From contig JAPFBL010000009.1 of the NCBI GenBank assembly GCA_026182355.1, positions 992,001 to 1,056,000 on the forward strand: a stretch of 64,000 bases of DNA, in the 5' to 3' direction. Position numbers and translations under genes: made by a program. Below the pieces are notes generated by a model. That model did no database searches and was not told the origin of the DNA. It saw only the letters and a program-made list of their open reading frames with translations. Position 1 is the first letter of the stretch. Each line of letters begins with the position of its first letter. The DNA comes from Hermatobates lingyangjiaoensis. Lineage: Eukaryota; Arthropoda; Insecta; Hemiptera; Hermatobatidae. This document shows, in pieces, positions 1 to 11,649 of the stretch.

Positions 1-326
1 TATATGTATATATATATATTTGTAAAAGTTGGGAGCAGTCCTTCTACAATACATGCTTTTAAAAACTGGATGTCTGTTTCCACTTGATTTAATTTTGTCT
101 TATATTTTTCCAAATTACGAAATTTTTTCTTCAACTCAGAACTCAACTTAAAAATTAATTCACCATAATTTCTTTATTATTGAACCGAAACATGTTCAAT
201 AATAAAATAAGAAATTATGGTGAATTAATTTTTAAGTTGAGTTCTGAGTTGAAGAAAAAATTTCGTAATTTGGAAAAATATAAGACAAAATTAAATCAAG
301 TGGAAACAGACATCCAGTTTTTAAAA

Positions 327-360
<34 letters not shown>
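1..360. mobile_element. Palindromic PLE fragment, N-terminal ORF arms (family D)
   Basis: Two inverted arms (about 49-180 and 198-332) flank a centre GAACCGAAACATGTTC, which contains the GAA-ACATGT part of the ribozyme-like motif. Read outward, each arm encodes a peptide resembling the start of a Penelope-like ORF (FRNLEKYKTKLNQVETDIQF). The left arm continues to CIVEGLLPTFTN before (TA)n at 1-20; the right arm stops at FLKA and enters (TA)n at about 333-358. Both outer ends are therefore sense-strand 3' ends abutting TA repeats, and the arms end at different points. The palindrome is seen directly; the PLE assignment rests on similarity to the arms at 23 kb, 32 kb and 62 kb. Confidence 0.65.
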
Positions 361-361
<1 letters not shown>

Positions 362-2044
362 AATTTTTAGAAAAAAGAATATAATAAAAAGCAATGTATA
401 AACAATTAGGAAAGCCAGAAGTGATACTAAGGTCTCTCCAGTAAGCGTCATAGTCCTTAACCCATTCGATCCCTCAATCTATTCAACCGCAATTTCTTGA
501 ATACATTGAGGCAAGGCGGGAGGTGTGAGAGGTATTTTAAAAGACCTGGAAAACAACCTTTATAAGAAACAAAGCTCGACCAAGGCAGGACAATAGCTGT
601 GCTTGACACTGAGTGAAAGTATATTTAGTTTTTACACAGTTTATATCATGATACCCATTATTTATGTAAATAAATAATGCTCTAGCCACTAAATATTTAT
701 GTTGTTTGACAAATAATTTTAATAACTTAAAATCTGAGTATTCCATATTTTATGACAACATTTACTCAGAACTCAATAAAGACCACTGTACTCCAAATCT
801 CTAGAAAAGTTTTTGATTAAAAAATTTCCTACATCATGAAAATTAGGGAAAAAAAACTATATTAAACTCATACCATAAACTAATAAACTTACCATACCAT
901 GATGTATACATGGTATGGTAAACTTTGGCATTCAAAGGATTTTTGTAACTATATTGAAATTAGTTTCTTAGTCCATTTTAAAGCACTTTTACTATAGAGA
1001 GGGCATATATTTTAATAAATAAGTAATATAAATAAAGATGTTAATTTTATATTTTCGTATATAGTATATTTTATGGAATTCATTAGTGCAAACTGTTAAC
1101 ACTCTCAGAAACAGATGAGATAGAGAGAGTTAATTCACTTTGGATAAGAAAAAGTATATAAAACATGATTTTCTTATTTTAATCTGAAAGTTATTCTTCT
1201 CTAAAATGTTTCATTTCTGCTTTGAAATACATTTTCATGATAGTCAAAGTTTCTAGTAAACTAATTATAAATTACAGATGTTCTAAAAGAAAATACTTTA
1301 AAATTTACGGAATCGCCAAAATAAACGTGTACACAAATAAGGATGGTGGTGTTTTTCCTGCACACACTAAATCGTAACCCTTTGAGAGATATATGGAAAA
1401 GGTCATCCAGAAAAAGCCATTTACAATTTTTTTTTTTTTTTCATTATGAATTGGATTTCTAGCACTAATGAATTAAGTTTGTAAGAAAGTCGACTTTATT
1501 AATTCATTTAGTAAAGGACATAACATATCGTCAATACAGTGAAACTATTTAACTTGATTAGGTTGAATTGAACTTAACATTTTGGTTACATAGATTTTTT
1601 TCATAAAAATTTTACTTTTATGAAATATGGGGAGGAAATAATTAACCAGTCCGTCCTGAAAGAAACTGAAAAGATCAGGAACTAGGTACATTCAAGATGA
1701 TTTTCAACATATGTGTTAATATTGAATTGCGTCTGTATGTGCAAGCGCTTATGTTATATGTGTGTTAGTGCATACGCGTAAATATGAGCTAACTATATTG
1801 TTGACTGAAGTTTCTGCAAGAATTCACGAGCTTGAATGTCATCCTTTTGCAAGGGACCTCTGACTATCTTCCCTATGTCGTTCTGATTTTAGCATTGTAC
1901 CACCCAAATAACTTTGAACTAGAAAGAGTACATTTCATCGTAATTAGTCTAATAATTTTAACCGTATCAATTAATTAATATTATTGGTTACCTATTAGTT
2001 TAATTATACAATAATTATGAAAACTATTCCAGATTTTTCTTGTT
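361..2044. other. Gene-free AT-rich stretch
   Basis: No supported gene. It holds short AT-rich ORFs without recognisable features, a strong hairpin at 889-921 (listed separately) and a poly-T run near 1426-1441. Confidence 0.6.
889..921. repeat. 13-bp-arm hairpin
   Basis: TTACCATACCATG (889-901) and its exact reverse complement CATGGTATGGTAA (909-921) are separated by seven bases. No flanking terminal repeats or gene suggest a function. Confidence 0.7.
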
Positions 2045-2338
2045 GGGAGAGGACCAGGTTAGCACAGTAGCAACGCGCTTGCCTTTGAACAATACAGGGT
2101 TCAATACCCGTTCAATCTGGTCCCCTATATAATCCTGCAGCAGGTAAATAAACCTGAGCACATGGTCCCTCGGAGAGGACTTTAAGCCGTTAACTTAATT
2201 GGATATCAGGTACTCCTTAAAAATCCCAACTCTAAATATATTTGAATTAGGCAAAATTTAAGACTCCTATTGTAGAATCAACTGGTTATGTAGTTCGCCC
2301 ATTACTAAAATGGGTGCCAAATAATGAATGAGCCACAA
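2045..2338 (+). mobile_element. tRNA-derived SINE
   Basis: The head has a box A-like TTAGCACAGTAG and a box B-like GGGTTCAATAC, as expected for RNA polymerase III promotion. The body (a TGAGCACATGGTCCCTCGG-like block, then GGTACTCCTTAAAAATCCC and GCAAAATTTAAGACTCC) matches the copies at 3.2, 3.6, 6.0 and 55.7 kb. The 3' end is diverged and runs into a poly-C tract. Non-autonomous, presumably mobilised by a LINE. Confidence 0.75.
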
Positions 2339-2354
2339 CCCCCCCCCCCCCCCC
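2339..2354. repeat. Poly-C tract
   Basis: An uninterrupted run of about 16 C at the 3' border of the SINE copy, in otherwise AT-rich DNA. Confidence 0.8.
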
Positions 2355-3162
2355 AGTACAGAACTAAAAAGTGAAATCCTTATAACTGTGGCGATGGGAG
2401 AAAAGACTTTTCACGTTTACTTTTCTTTTACCCTAATCACTATCAGTAAAAATTTTCAAAGATTTATAGATAATTTGTGACGCATTACTAGAACTAAAAA
2501 CTTTTTAAAAACGTAACTATAAGAAGTAAAGCGCATTTATTAATTAATATTTACTACACTTTTTTTTCTTATGTAGATATATTTATAGAAAAAAAAATAG
2601 ATATTAGTCAAGAAAAGGAGTTGTTAGAAAGCTGTTTAAATAAAAACAAAATGCAGGTGCATTGATAGAGTTGAAATACCTGTTCTTACCAGCTGACTTC
2701 AGGTAAGACCATTAATTGCATCTACTTGTAAGTTTGGTTGTCACAAGTTAATTAAAAACATCTCTTTATGATCAGACGAACTGAAATCTGCTTTGATCGC
2801 GTAACAGCCTGTATATCTAAATAAATAAGGTTACATTTCTTTTTTAAACATTTATAAACATAAGTGATTGTTAAATTCACTTTATAATGAATTCATTGTT
2901 TTTTTTGTCCATAGAATGTAATTTTTATACTTTAAGCAAATATAACATTAAGATGTTATTTAACAATGACATTAGGAGGAAATACAATGAATACTTTCCA
3001 TTTTATGAGATCAGTCTAGTGAAATAGTAATGTTAGGACTGAAGATTAGAGGTTGAAATATCATTGGACCAAAGTTTTGAATGTTGTAGATGGAGAGTTT
3101 TTCCCACACGTTCAAGCAGGCGTTGGCTCCGAGCCCGTTCACTGCCAGTTACTCATTAAAGA

Positions 3163-3342
3163 GGGGGCAGGTTAGTCCAGTGTCAACGTGCTCACCTCTG
3201 GACTTGTAGGTCCGGGTTCAATAGCCAGTCTGGCCCTAAATTTATTCACCTCCGGCGTGAATGGCGTGAATACAAAGGGAGAATATTCGGTCTATGTGTG
3301 TTCCCTTGTAGGACAGCCACTGTAACCTAAGATAACCTAAAC
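3163..3342 (+). mobile_element. SINE nested in an older SINE, with 13-bp target duplication
   Basis: This shortened SINE has a tRNA-like head (GGTTAGTCCAGTG; box B GGGTTCAATAG) and a tail with AACCTAAGATAACCTAA. It is flanked by the direct repeat TACTCATTAAAGA (3150-3162 and 3343-3355). The flanks (about 3105-3162 and 3343-3400) rejoin as the middle of an older copy of the same SINE, so one copy inserted into another. It lacks much of the central body seen in the 55.7-kb copy. Confidence 0.8.
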
Positions 3343-3626
3343 TACTCATTAAAGAATCCTACTCTATTAAACATGAGTAAAGCAAAACTTAAGCTTCAGA
3401 TGAAGAATCAGCCCGATAATGTTGTACACAATAGATAAATTGTCTGCTAAAATTCAATAAACTACACTTTTTATCCTAGAAAACCATGAAAATTAAACCA
3501 TTCAAACAATTTTATATCATTGGTTACCAATTATTTAACCTACATGTGTATTTTTAAATTCTATTTAAGAATCAAAAATGATCAACTTCATAAAATTTAT
3601 TACGCAAAATAGTTTTATTAGAACTA

Positions 3627-3910
3627 GGGGGTCAGTATGCAGGGGTTTATGTGATCCGGGATTCGATAGTCACTCGATATCACGCGAGAAGTGAAAAAAT
3701 CTGAGCCCGTCGTCCTCCAAAAGTATGTTATGCAGTCAATACCGAGTCTGTTCGATGTTAGGTACTCGCTAAAGATCCCTAGACTAAATACACTTGAGTT
3801 AAGTAAAATTTAGGACTCCTAATGTAAAAAGTCAATTATGTGGCATGACAAAGGGTTAATCGTTTGCCTTTTTGTGTTCTCTTGATACGACTATAGGAAC
3901 CTAACCTAAC
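3627..3910 (+). mobile_element. tRNA-derived SINE, diverged
   Basis: Shares GAGCCCGTCGTCCTCC, GGTACTCGCTAAAGATCCC, ACTTGAGTTAAGTAAAATTTAGGACTCC-type body blocks and an AACCTAACCTAAC tail with the other copies. Its head (box B-like GGGATTCGATAG) has decayed. Confidence 0.75.
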
Positions 3911-4611
3911 TTTTATAACAACTATTTCGTCATGTTAATTTATATCGTTAGATATTTGGAAAGATTTATTTAAACTAAATTATAGTCGACTTATTTAAAA
4001 TTCTGAAAGGATTTATGAATTCTGTATCAGGTAATATCAAAATAAAAATAAACAATAGGATATTTTAAAATGGTATAGCTAGTAGTAATGCAACCACCAA
4101 GAGAAAAAAACTATGTGCTTACTTTTGGCTGCTAATAAGTATTCAAAAATATTTTGGAATATACACCGCTAAATGCACACTTGTCGCCTTTTATACAGAT
4201 TAGGATAACCAGAAACATTTTGGAAATTTAGTAACCACCAGAAGAACTGGTACAGATATACTATATGTTAGTTTATTGGGGGGTTTTTTGTGGGCTTAGC
4301 AACGATCACTATCACTAACACAATCAAAATTTAGGAATAAACATCTCAATAATACAAGTAAACTAAGTGATATACTCTGAACACACGCCTCTGTTATCAA
4401 GAAATTAAGTGATCTTACATATTACTGATATATAGTAATAGGATAATTCAAAAAAACAGTCTATTTAACTGCTGGCAAAAATGTGCATACCACTAGCTAT
4501 TAGGAACCATTAATAACTACTTACATGTTAAATGATTCACTAATTTAACAATAGCTGTTAAATTAGTTAATTTAACAATGATTGTTAAATGAGTTATAAA
4601 GAGTGAGAGGA
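3911..4611. other. Gene-free stretch with short inverted repeats
   Basis: No gene seen. Near 4550-4600, variants of TTAACAAT and ATTGTTAA repeat in both orientations and could form small hairpins. Confidence 0.5.
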
Positions 4612-4641
4612 ATGAAGGCTCTAGAGAAAGTAACCTGTCAG

Positions 4642-4726
4642 GATGACTCTAATTACGGTTGTCTGGGGAGGTCGCCTGGACCGTCTGGCATTCCTCCGAC
4701 AGCTCCGCCTAATAAGGACATCTCGG
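4642..4726 (+). CDS. Candidate internal exon or conserved non-coding element
   Basis: An 85-nt GC-rich block sits between a possible acceptor (CCTGTCAG) and a donor (GTAAAC) and is open in one frame, giving a peptide from DDSNYGCLGR to PPNKDIS. The polypyrimidine tract is weak and no partner exons are visible on this strand. GC-rich islands are open by chance more often than the background, and this block also holds homeodomain-type TAATTA/TAATAA cores, so a regulatory element is at least as likely. Confidence 0.2.
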
Positions 4727-5157
4727 GTAAACAAGACTTCCACGTGCTCAGCTCAGACATCACATAGCCTTCTTCACAACAGCAAACTTCACAGCTTGCT
4801 TAACGGTCACTAAGAGTTCAAAATAAACTGAACGGTTAAAGAGTCAATAGCAGGAGTAGTAATACAAGTCGCTGTATATTTCATTGGAAAACTAATCCTA
4901 CAGTTTTTTGGCATTATTTAGTTTGACTTAAAAAGTCAAGCATAGATTACTTCAGCCATTATATGAAAACTAGCAGATGAGTCCGTCTTTGACGGGTATT
5001 TTACAAAAATTCAGAGATGATACGTGGTATTCCAAAATATTATTAGATATTATAGAATAGTAGCAAATATCAGTATTAGTACAGTCCATAACTCTCATTA
5101 GATCTGGAGTTCCTTTTACGTTTTGCAGCTTTACCATAGTATCAGGCACTTCAAAAT

Positions 5158-5580
5158 ACTTGTATATCTATACGGGTTTTGTCTCTACTTTGCTTAGAAC
5201 TAACTCATTTCAAATTATCTTTACGTCTTATAAGTTAGAGAAAAAAAAATATATTTTTTACTACACACAGCTACACCTGTGTGGCAAGCCAAACACAACT
5301 TAAAAGTCCATATCTTCGCTTCTACATTAAATTTCCAATCTATTCACATCTTAGACTTTTAGTTAGACATACACAAAACTAGTATCAAAGTTTCAACTTG
5401 CTATGACGTATAGTGGCTGAGTTTGCCGGTGACAAAATTTTTGGACAAACAGACAGAATTTTTTCTGACGTTGGATTCGGTTTCTCTAATGTATAAAACG
5501 TAATGATAACTTGAAATGAGTCAGTTCTAAGCAATGTACAGACAAAACATTCCTTTTATTTATATAGAGATCTGGGGGAA
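5158..5580. mobile_element. MITE-like element with about 70-bp inverted ends
   Basis: The left end (about 5165-5235) and right end (about 5505-5575) are imperfect inverted repeats containing CTTGAAATGAGTCAGTTCTA-type sequence. The interior matches a second copy at 11.7-12.0 kb. No coding capacity. The superfamily is not clear. Confidence 0.5.
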
Positions 5581-5774
5581 AGGGTTTGTTTGATTTCAGT
5601 GCTCACAGTTATAGGCTTTTCAATGTTGTTCTAGACTGAAAAGTTGAAAGAAGTATTGTGTACAATTTGACGATGATGAATGTAATACACAGTGAAACAT
5701 GCTGGCATAAAAGACAAAATAAATAAAAAAAGATTGAAAAGTGTAACTATTTATTATTTGACACCATTTTAGTA

Positions 5775-5870
5775 ATAGGCAAGTAACAATTCTCCATCAG
5801 CAGTCCTAAATTTTCCCTTACTCAAGTTTATTAGTTTAGCGATCTTTCATGAGTGCACGCTAGGTACGAT
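5775..5870 (-). mobile_element. SINE fragment
   Basis: Reverse-strand 3' body of the tRNA-derived SINE (AGTCCTAAATTTTCCC and GATCTTTCATGAGTGC), truncated at both ends. Confidence 0.6.
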
Positions 5871-5984
5871 TGACTAGGAACATTAAATTTTTTTTTTCTA
5901 TTTTTTCTATATTCACACCTTAAGTTTTTCATCTTTTAGTGTTGTTTACGATTGGAAATTGTGGTTAATTTATTATTTGGCACG

Positions 5985-6178
5985 CATTATAGTAAAGGTG
6001 AGCCACATTACCTGTTGTTTTTACATTGAGAGTCCTAAATTTTGCCTAAATCAATTTAATTTAGAGTAGAGATCTTTAACGAGTACTTGACATCATACAG
6101 TCTCGGGATTGACGTTTTCTCCGAGGGACGACATGATCAGGTTTATTCATCTCCCGCATGAATTAATGGAGGGCCAAA
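5985..6178 (-). mobile_element. SINE fragment lacking its tRNA-like head
   Basis: Reverse-strand body: AGTCCTAAATTTTGCC, GATCTTTAACGAGTACTTGA, CTCCGAGGGACGACATG and the TTTATTCATCTCCCGC block all match the full copy at 55.7 kb. The tRNA-derived head is missing. Confidence 0.7.
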
Positions 6179-6179
6179 G

Positions 6180-7680
6180 TAGTAGACTAAATATTAAAAA
6201 TATCAGTCAAGATTTTAACCAAAAATTTTCTGTGTAAACGACGAGCACACTAACCTCTTGATCACACTCTACACCATGGAAATGGTCCGTAATAAACACC
6301 CAAAGATCCATCAGACTCTATTAAACTTCTAACAATACGCCATTAGCACCACTATAGATTTTGTTAAAAGTTTTTAAGCCCTTTCATATTTCCTATACCT
6401 GTATCATCTGCACACTTATAAAGAACTAAAATGTTACATTTGTTTGAATAGAACAACAAATTAAAAAGTAAGATAGGCTAATAGTTGCATCCCAAGAGGG
6501 GTTCTCCTATTAAAGTTGTCATACAAAGATATTATAACCAGAAATAGAATTAGAATTAAACTACTGTTTGATGAAAAAGGAATGATTGAAATAATTAAAG
6601 GTAAAGACTTGAAAAGGACTTAAGAGATGTTGTATAAAAGTACAAGTATAATATAGTAAAAAAACATGTAGAAGAACACTGATTCTAACACTTGGTGCAT
6701 TGAGTGACCGACAGAAGAACAAAACTACAAAATTATTTAAACATTAAGTACAATTGACATAATACTTGCAAATAAATTATTTTTCTATATAAAATAAAAG
6801 TTGTATGCAATAATTACAATGATATGTACAATATACTACAAAACGGTGACTTATAGTTTTAGGTACTATTTCATATTTCAACTAAATCTGACTTAAGATT
6901 AATAAATATTAATATTAATGTCGTAAAGGATAAAAAAAAATTCAGCAAAAACTATAAATTATCCCGCTCATGAAATGATAGGCGCCCATTGATGGTGGTA
7001 ACTGATTACTTAGTGGCCTTAGTCTTAATCTACATATACTTATAAGTATTAAACATTGGTCTGCTGGTTAAATCAAGCTTTTGTCAAATATGGAATTGAT
7101 TACTCAAAGACTCCTCTTTGAGGAGTACAAGAAGTCCAGAAAATAGTTAACTAAGTTACAAAGTGTCTATACATCCACGTAAACACAATATCTGGGAGAC
7201 ATGTATTTAATGTGGTTAGCATTCACAGTGAGTATGTACATTTATGGCCAAACTTAGTATTATTTGGATTTTTAAATATATATTCTCAAATACTAATTAA
7301 TAAAAAAATTATAAACATTTCAGAAATAACTGAAATATTATTTATCAACTTTGCAAATACTATTCACTTTGAGTTTACTAATATTTAGAACACTGGCAAA
7401 GGGATCAAGACGGTTGTTTGGTTTTTGGGATGCGATTTGAATTCAAAGAGTTCACTAGAGATCTGGTCAATCACCTCATCATTCTACTACTACTCAGATA
7501 ACGCAATTATTATAATTGAATACTCCAGAAAACAAGTTAGGATAACTATAATTGTAAGTATGGTACTATCATTTACTAGGATTCAAGTTTAACTTAATTC
7601 ATGCCTTTTAATACTAAGATATACTTTTCAAAAGGTAATTTAAACAGATAATTTCCAAGGCTATTTGTTTTTAATTTTCC
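6180..7680. other. Gene-free AT-rich stretch
   Basis: No gene, RNA or element end that I can support. Confidence 0.5.
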
Positions 7681-7684
7681 GAAA

Positions 7685-8040
7685 CATTTGATGAAGAATG
7701 ACGGAAGCTTTTGGCCAGAAGACTTGACGAGTGGAGGCCACGTGGGTCTAGAGCCAAGGGCAGCGGGTCAATGTTACATGAAACCTTGAAAAATTAATGA
7801 CACTGTTCCACAGTGGGCCATGATTATTCGGTCGGTAGCCAATAAATTGTGAGGTTAGAGTTAAAGGAGAGGGGGTAGGACATTGGCTCGGCGGTATCGA
7901 TCGAGTTGGCTCCAGGAAGTGGAGGGGTCACGATGAATGAATCATCGGCGTGGTCGCTGGAGGCGGCTGATTAGCAGTACGGCTGAAATGACAGGGCGGC
8001 TTCTCGGCCTGCCAGATCTAATGTCATCGTCCCATCGCAA
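7685..8040. promoter_or_regulatory. GC-richer island, candidate conserved non-coding element
   Basis: About 350 bases of clearly higher GC, with CpGs, between AT-rich flanks. Contains CACGTG near 7740, ATGATTATTCGG and CAATAAATTG (homeodomain-type AT cores) and ATCGATCGAG. No long ORF, no element ends and no other copy in the window. A regulatory role is inference from composition only. Confidence 0.3.
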
Positions 8041-8146
8041 ATACAATTTAATCAGTTAATCCCAAGACTTTGAACATAACAGATAAAGTTTCACTCCAAG
8101 TAATGAATAGAGCTTGCTGAAAAAGGATGTATATATATATATATAT

Positions 8147-8233
8147 GTTCAAACCTCAATATGAAATGGGAAAAAAGACTAAGATCATTCAACCGTAACA
8201 AGCGGTCTTCGTCAGAGTCAAAAACCCAACTGA
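8147..8233 (-). mobile_element. Single-arm family A ribozyme element
   Basis: Reverse-strand copy of the family A unit (TTGGGTTTTTGACT-CTGACGA to the TTTCCCATTT region), directly bounded by (TA)n on both sides. The ribozyme-like core is kept but GAAAGATCT reads GAATGATCT. A single arm, without the usual inverted partner. Confidence 0.7.
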
Positions 8234-8235
8234 AA

Positions 8236-8248
<13 letters not shown>

Positions 8249-8283
<35 letters not shown>
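8249..8283. repeat. (TG)n microsatellite
   Basis: About 17 TG units directly after a (TA)n tract at the border of a family A copy. Confidence 0.9.
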
Positions 8284-8286
<3 letters not shown>

Positions 8287-9058
8287 GGATATGTTTTTGA
8301 TAGCATTCAAAATTTGCAGGGGGTAGTTTTTAGATAAAGAAGTAAAAAATATTTATAACATATTAAGTATAAAATTCAATTTTATACTTTTGTCTTTATA
8401 TTAAGGAAAGTAGATGCATAGCTCTGAAAAGATTGTTGACTTACATAGCCATTCTTGTTTCCTTGCTTCACTTAGTTCTTTTGAAAACCGGACACTCGAA
8501 AGGTTTAAGGATTTATTTAATTTCTTTTCAGACTATTAGTGGTGTTTTCCTTCGTTATATAATCACGAGTGGTTATTGTCACACTGCTATATATAAATTG
8601 TATATATCCTGCATATATGTATATGCACAGTCCTAACGTGGATTAGACATAGATCTTTTTCCACGTGTCCAATTTGAAATCTTAAATATATATATATACT
8701 CGTATGACAGTGTGTCACTTTGTGTCGGTCGGTGGACACTTTCACGTCTTCACTCCAGTGTACCTTTTCCTTTCCCTACCTCTCCTGAGGACGTCATGAT
8801 AGCCGAAATGATCGATAATAGTAAGTGTTATTCTCTTTTTTCTTTTCTTATGATAACTTTAAATATATATATATTAAGGCATAGTTTAAGTTATATATAT
8901 ATATATAACTATATAACTCTAGATACATATAACTCTAGAGAACATAGACAAACTCTCTAAAAAGGTAACCAAGCATGAAATTGGCATAAAATTTTTAGGA
9001 AAATGTTTGCAAGTAGGAAAGCTACCAACCTTCACTTATATATATATATATATATATA

Positions 9059-9249
9059 AAGATTTCACATAAACACGTGAAATAACAATCAATGATCAAA
9101 CCACAATAAGAAATGAGAAAACAAGACTAAGATCTTTCAACCGTAACAAGCGGTCTTCGTCAGTTGGGTTTTTGACTCTAACGAAGACCGCTTGTTGCGG
9201 TTGAAAGATCTTAGTCTTGTTTTCCCATTTCTTATTGTGGTTTGATCAT
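9059..9249. mobile_element. Palindromic family A element
   Basis: Left arm 9059-9163 and right arm 9164-9249 are inverted copies of one unit running outward to (TA)n on each side. The join lies at the TTGGGTTTTTGACT end of the unit, just upstream of the ribozyme-like core. The arms differ by substitutions (CTGACGA versus CTAACGA; TTACGG versus TTGCGG) and the right arm stops at TTTGATCA, 35-40 nt short of the left arm's end. Confidence 0.8.
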
Positions 9250-9261
9250 ATATATATATAT

Positions 9262-9476
9262 CAATGATCAAACCACAATAAGAAATGGGAAAACAAGACT
9301 AAGATCTTTCAACCGTAACAAGCGGTCTTCGTCAGAGTCAAAAACCCAACTGAAGTTGGGTTTTTGACTCTGACGAAGACCGCTTGTTACGGTTGAAAGA
9401 TCTTAGTCTTGTTTTCCCATTTCTTATTGTGGTTTGATCATTGATTGTTGTTTCACGTGTTTATGTGAAATCTTTT
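9262..9476. mobile_element. Second palindromic family A element, tandem to the first
   Basis: Left arm 9262-9350, right arm 9351-9476, centre CCAACTGAAGTTGG. Only a 14-bp (TA)n separates it from the preceding palindrome. The right arm is full length, through CACGTGTTTATGTGAAATC to (TA)n at 9477. Confidence 0.8.
9366..9408 (+). ncRNA. Hammerhead-ribozyme-like motif (family A)
   Basis: Stem I GACT/AGTC (9366-9369, 9405-9408), CTGACGA (9370-9376), one extra A, stem II GACCG/CGGTT closing a 7-nt loop, GAA (9395-9397), self-complementary stem III AGATCT (9398-9403), then T as the nucleotide before the expected cleavage. Stem III has no loop, so activity would need a dimer, as in some known retroelement hammerheads. 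The extra base between CTGANGA and stem II is unlike the usual consensus; activity is untested. Confidence 0.55.
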
Positions 9477-9495
9477 TATATATATATATATATGC

Positions 9496-9626
9496 TCGGT
9501 CTCCCTTTCTCTTTTCTCCTGAAAATGGATTACCCGAAAATATGAGTCTGTAAGTGTGTTTCTTTTACTTTCTAATTTTGAACTGTTATTGTGTCCAGTT
9601 TGGATCGTTTTTCCGTTTATCAAGTG

Positions 9627-9628
<2 letters not shown>
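9496..9628 (+). mobile_element. Single-arm family C ribozyme element
   Basis: Reads from CTCGGTCTCCCTTTCTC through CTCCTGAAAATGG, GAAAATATGAG and a tail GTGTCCAGTTTGGATCG to AAGTGAAT, then (TA)n. The core is degraded (CTGAAAA for CTGAAGA). Copies with the same tail lie at 24.0 and 49.6 kb. Confidence 0.65.

Positions 9629-9682
<54 letters not shown>
9629..9682. repeat. (TA)n microsatellite
   Basis: About 54 bases of near-pure TA between a family C copy and a family B palindrome. Similar tracts border most ribozyme elements here (for example 16440-16537, 22797-22830, 58634-58680, 59970-60018, 61859-61910). Confidence 0.9.
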
Positions 9683-9686
<4 letters not shown>

Positions 9687-10004
9687 GTTTCACGATGAAT
9701 CACAAACACAGAACTAATGAACAAACATACTTACTGTCTCTTATTTTCGGTTGAACCGTCATCAGGAGAGTTGAGATAGGGACACCAAGCGCACTTGTGA
9801 AGCGACGGTTGGAGACCCAACCAACCGTTCGAGACGGTCTCCAACGGTCGCTTCACAAGTGCGCTTGGTGTCCCTATCTCAACTCTCCTGATGACGGTTC
9901 AACCGAAAATTAGAGGCAGTAAGTCTGTTTGTTTCTTAGTTCTGTGTTTGTGATTTATCGTGAAACGTTTGTTATCCTTTTAGAACGTTTTTCTGTTTAC
10001 AATA
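9683..10004. mobile_element. Palindromic family B ribozyme element
   Basis: Inverted arms meet near 9818-9826 and share CACAAGTGCGCTTGGTGTCC and CTCAACTCTCCTGATGACGG. The right arm carries the tail to about 10004 and enters (TA)n; the left arm is bordered by the 9629-9682 tract. Confidence 0.75.
9885..9915 (+). ncRNA. Hammerhead-ribozyme-like motif (family B)
   Basis: CTC (9885-9887) pairs with GAG (9913-9915). Core CTGATGA, extra C, short stem II GGT/ACC, GAA, self-complementary AATT, then A. Very small stems; identified mainly by matching the layout of the families A and D motifs. Confidence 0.4.
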
Positions 10005-11640
10005 TATATATATATCACTATTCGAGTAGAATGTAAATTTCTAGATAAATTAAAAAAAAAAAAAGAAATCATAAAACAAGCAAGAAATGTACATATATTG
10101 ATGACGGAAAGTTACAAGATATAAAATATGAAAGAACATTACGAGGTAAAAATTTTAGAATCAAACATGGAAAAATGTAATACTTCCTACATTCTGTCAT
10201 ATCTGCTCTGGCATGTTCTCAATTGCAATATTTTAAATTTTCTAACTTTGTCAGTTTTGATAATTGTAAATAGAAATCTAATACGCTGGTAACAATATTT
10301 TCTTATAATCAAATATTCTTTCATTTCCTTGCAGACTTTGTTCAGATATGCATGCGAAGCTGCAGTTCCTCATAATTAGATTCGACGTGTAATAAATCTA
10401 AATATTATCTAGGTTTTCTGTTCAGCCAATCTCTATTCTCTCAACTCTTTTACACAGCTGTCTTTTATTCCCCAAGGTACATTATATCCTAAAATAAAGG
10501 GGGAACAATAGATATAAATATGGTATATTAATAAATTTTCTAGGTTCAGAAAAACTTTCCTTGTCGACGTTTCGAAAAGAAACCCTTTTTATAGGTAGAA
10601 GAATACCACATAAAAATAGGTATAAATATGATTTTGTAGCGTAGAAGTATTTCTTACTGTTGCAGGAGGCTTTATCAGCAACAATGAAATAAAAATTATT
10701 GCAATAATAAAATATATTATTAATAATCACATGAAATATTTCTGTCCACATTTTGCCAGCTCATAACAATTTTAGTCGGAAAGTAAAGTAGTTTGATAAT
10801 ATTTTCTTCTAGATTTATGAAATATAAGTCATATCTATAAGTAAAAATTGCTAACTGCATAAAAACGTTATGTTAATAAATTTGTTAAATTTAATTAAAC
10901 ATTAATTATGCAATATTTTTTGATGAAATCATCACATGTTTTTATTTAGAAACTTTTTGTCGTAAATATACTAATAAAGGGACATAAGCTTCTATTAAAA
11001 ATCTACCTTGAGTAACCTTTTTTTAAATGTTTGTTCGTTTTTGAATAATTCTTGCTGAAGGTGGGAACCCCAAATAAATAAATTTTCGGGGCTCTGGATC
11101 CTTCATCCAGGGATTGGATTAAATACTGAAATGTTTATTCTATCTCAATAGCGGTCCTTCGTGAATTTTTTTGATCTGAGCCCTAAAATCTATTCACTCT
11201 TTATAATGCTCTAATTCTTTAGTTCCAATTTTGAGAATATAAAGGCTGTCATGTTCTAAAAAGGATGAGTCTAAAGTACGTGCAGGATGACTATTAGCTG
11301 AAGTAGGATTCAAATCACACAGATCGCTTATTGTTTTGACTTATATCTTTAAAGTTGCTTGATATCCGGCATCAAGCCTGTTTCTTTAACTTCTAAGTCA
11401 AATAAATGTTTTACTTTTCTATCAAATTCAAATATATAATCAGCATTATATATTAATATGTTCATCTTTACTTCTGAATCTTTAGCTATTTCTTCTTTGA
11501 AACCTTCTGTTCTATACTGTCTCTAATTTTCGGTTAAACCGTCATTGATTCTGAATAGATAGTGCATCTTGAACTCTGGGAAACACCTTGTCAATAAGCT
11601 CAAATTACGGAATATATTCATATACACAAATTAAATAAAA
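10005..11640. other. Gene-free stretch with one decayed family I fragment
   Basis: AT-rich. Minus-strand 10540-10620 holds a motif of the form CCTATAAAAAG, a hairpin, then GAAACGTCGAC, like the family I copies at 13.2 kb and 49.7 kb. At 11520-11545 is a short family B scrap (TAATTTTCGGTTAAACCGTC). Otherwise nothing supported. Confidence 0.4.
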
Positions 11641-11649
11641 ATCAACCAA

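Noticed and set aside
2045..2120. Possible tRNA genes at the SINE heads
   Set aside because: Only box A and B similarity is kept; no acceptor or anticodon stems can be drawn, and the sequence continues into the SINE body.
9059..9476. CRISPR-like array (repeated units with spacers)
   Set aside because: The units are inverted, eukaryotic retroelement arms bounded by (TA)n, not direct repeats with unique spacers.
9554..9754. Open frames rich in IYIYIY or THTHTH (also at 16319, 16488, 31842, 58515, 61844 and others)
   Set aside because: They are translations of (TA)n or (TG)n microsatellites; the reading frame carries no information.
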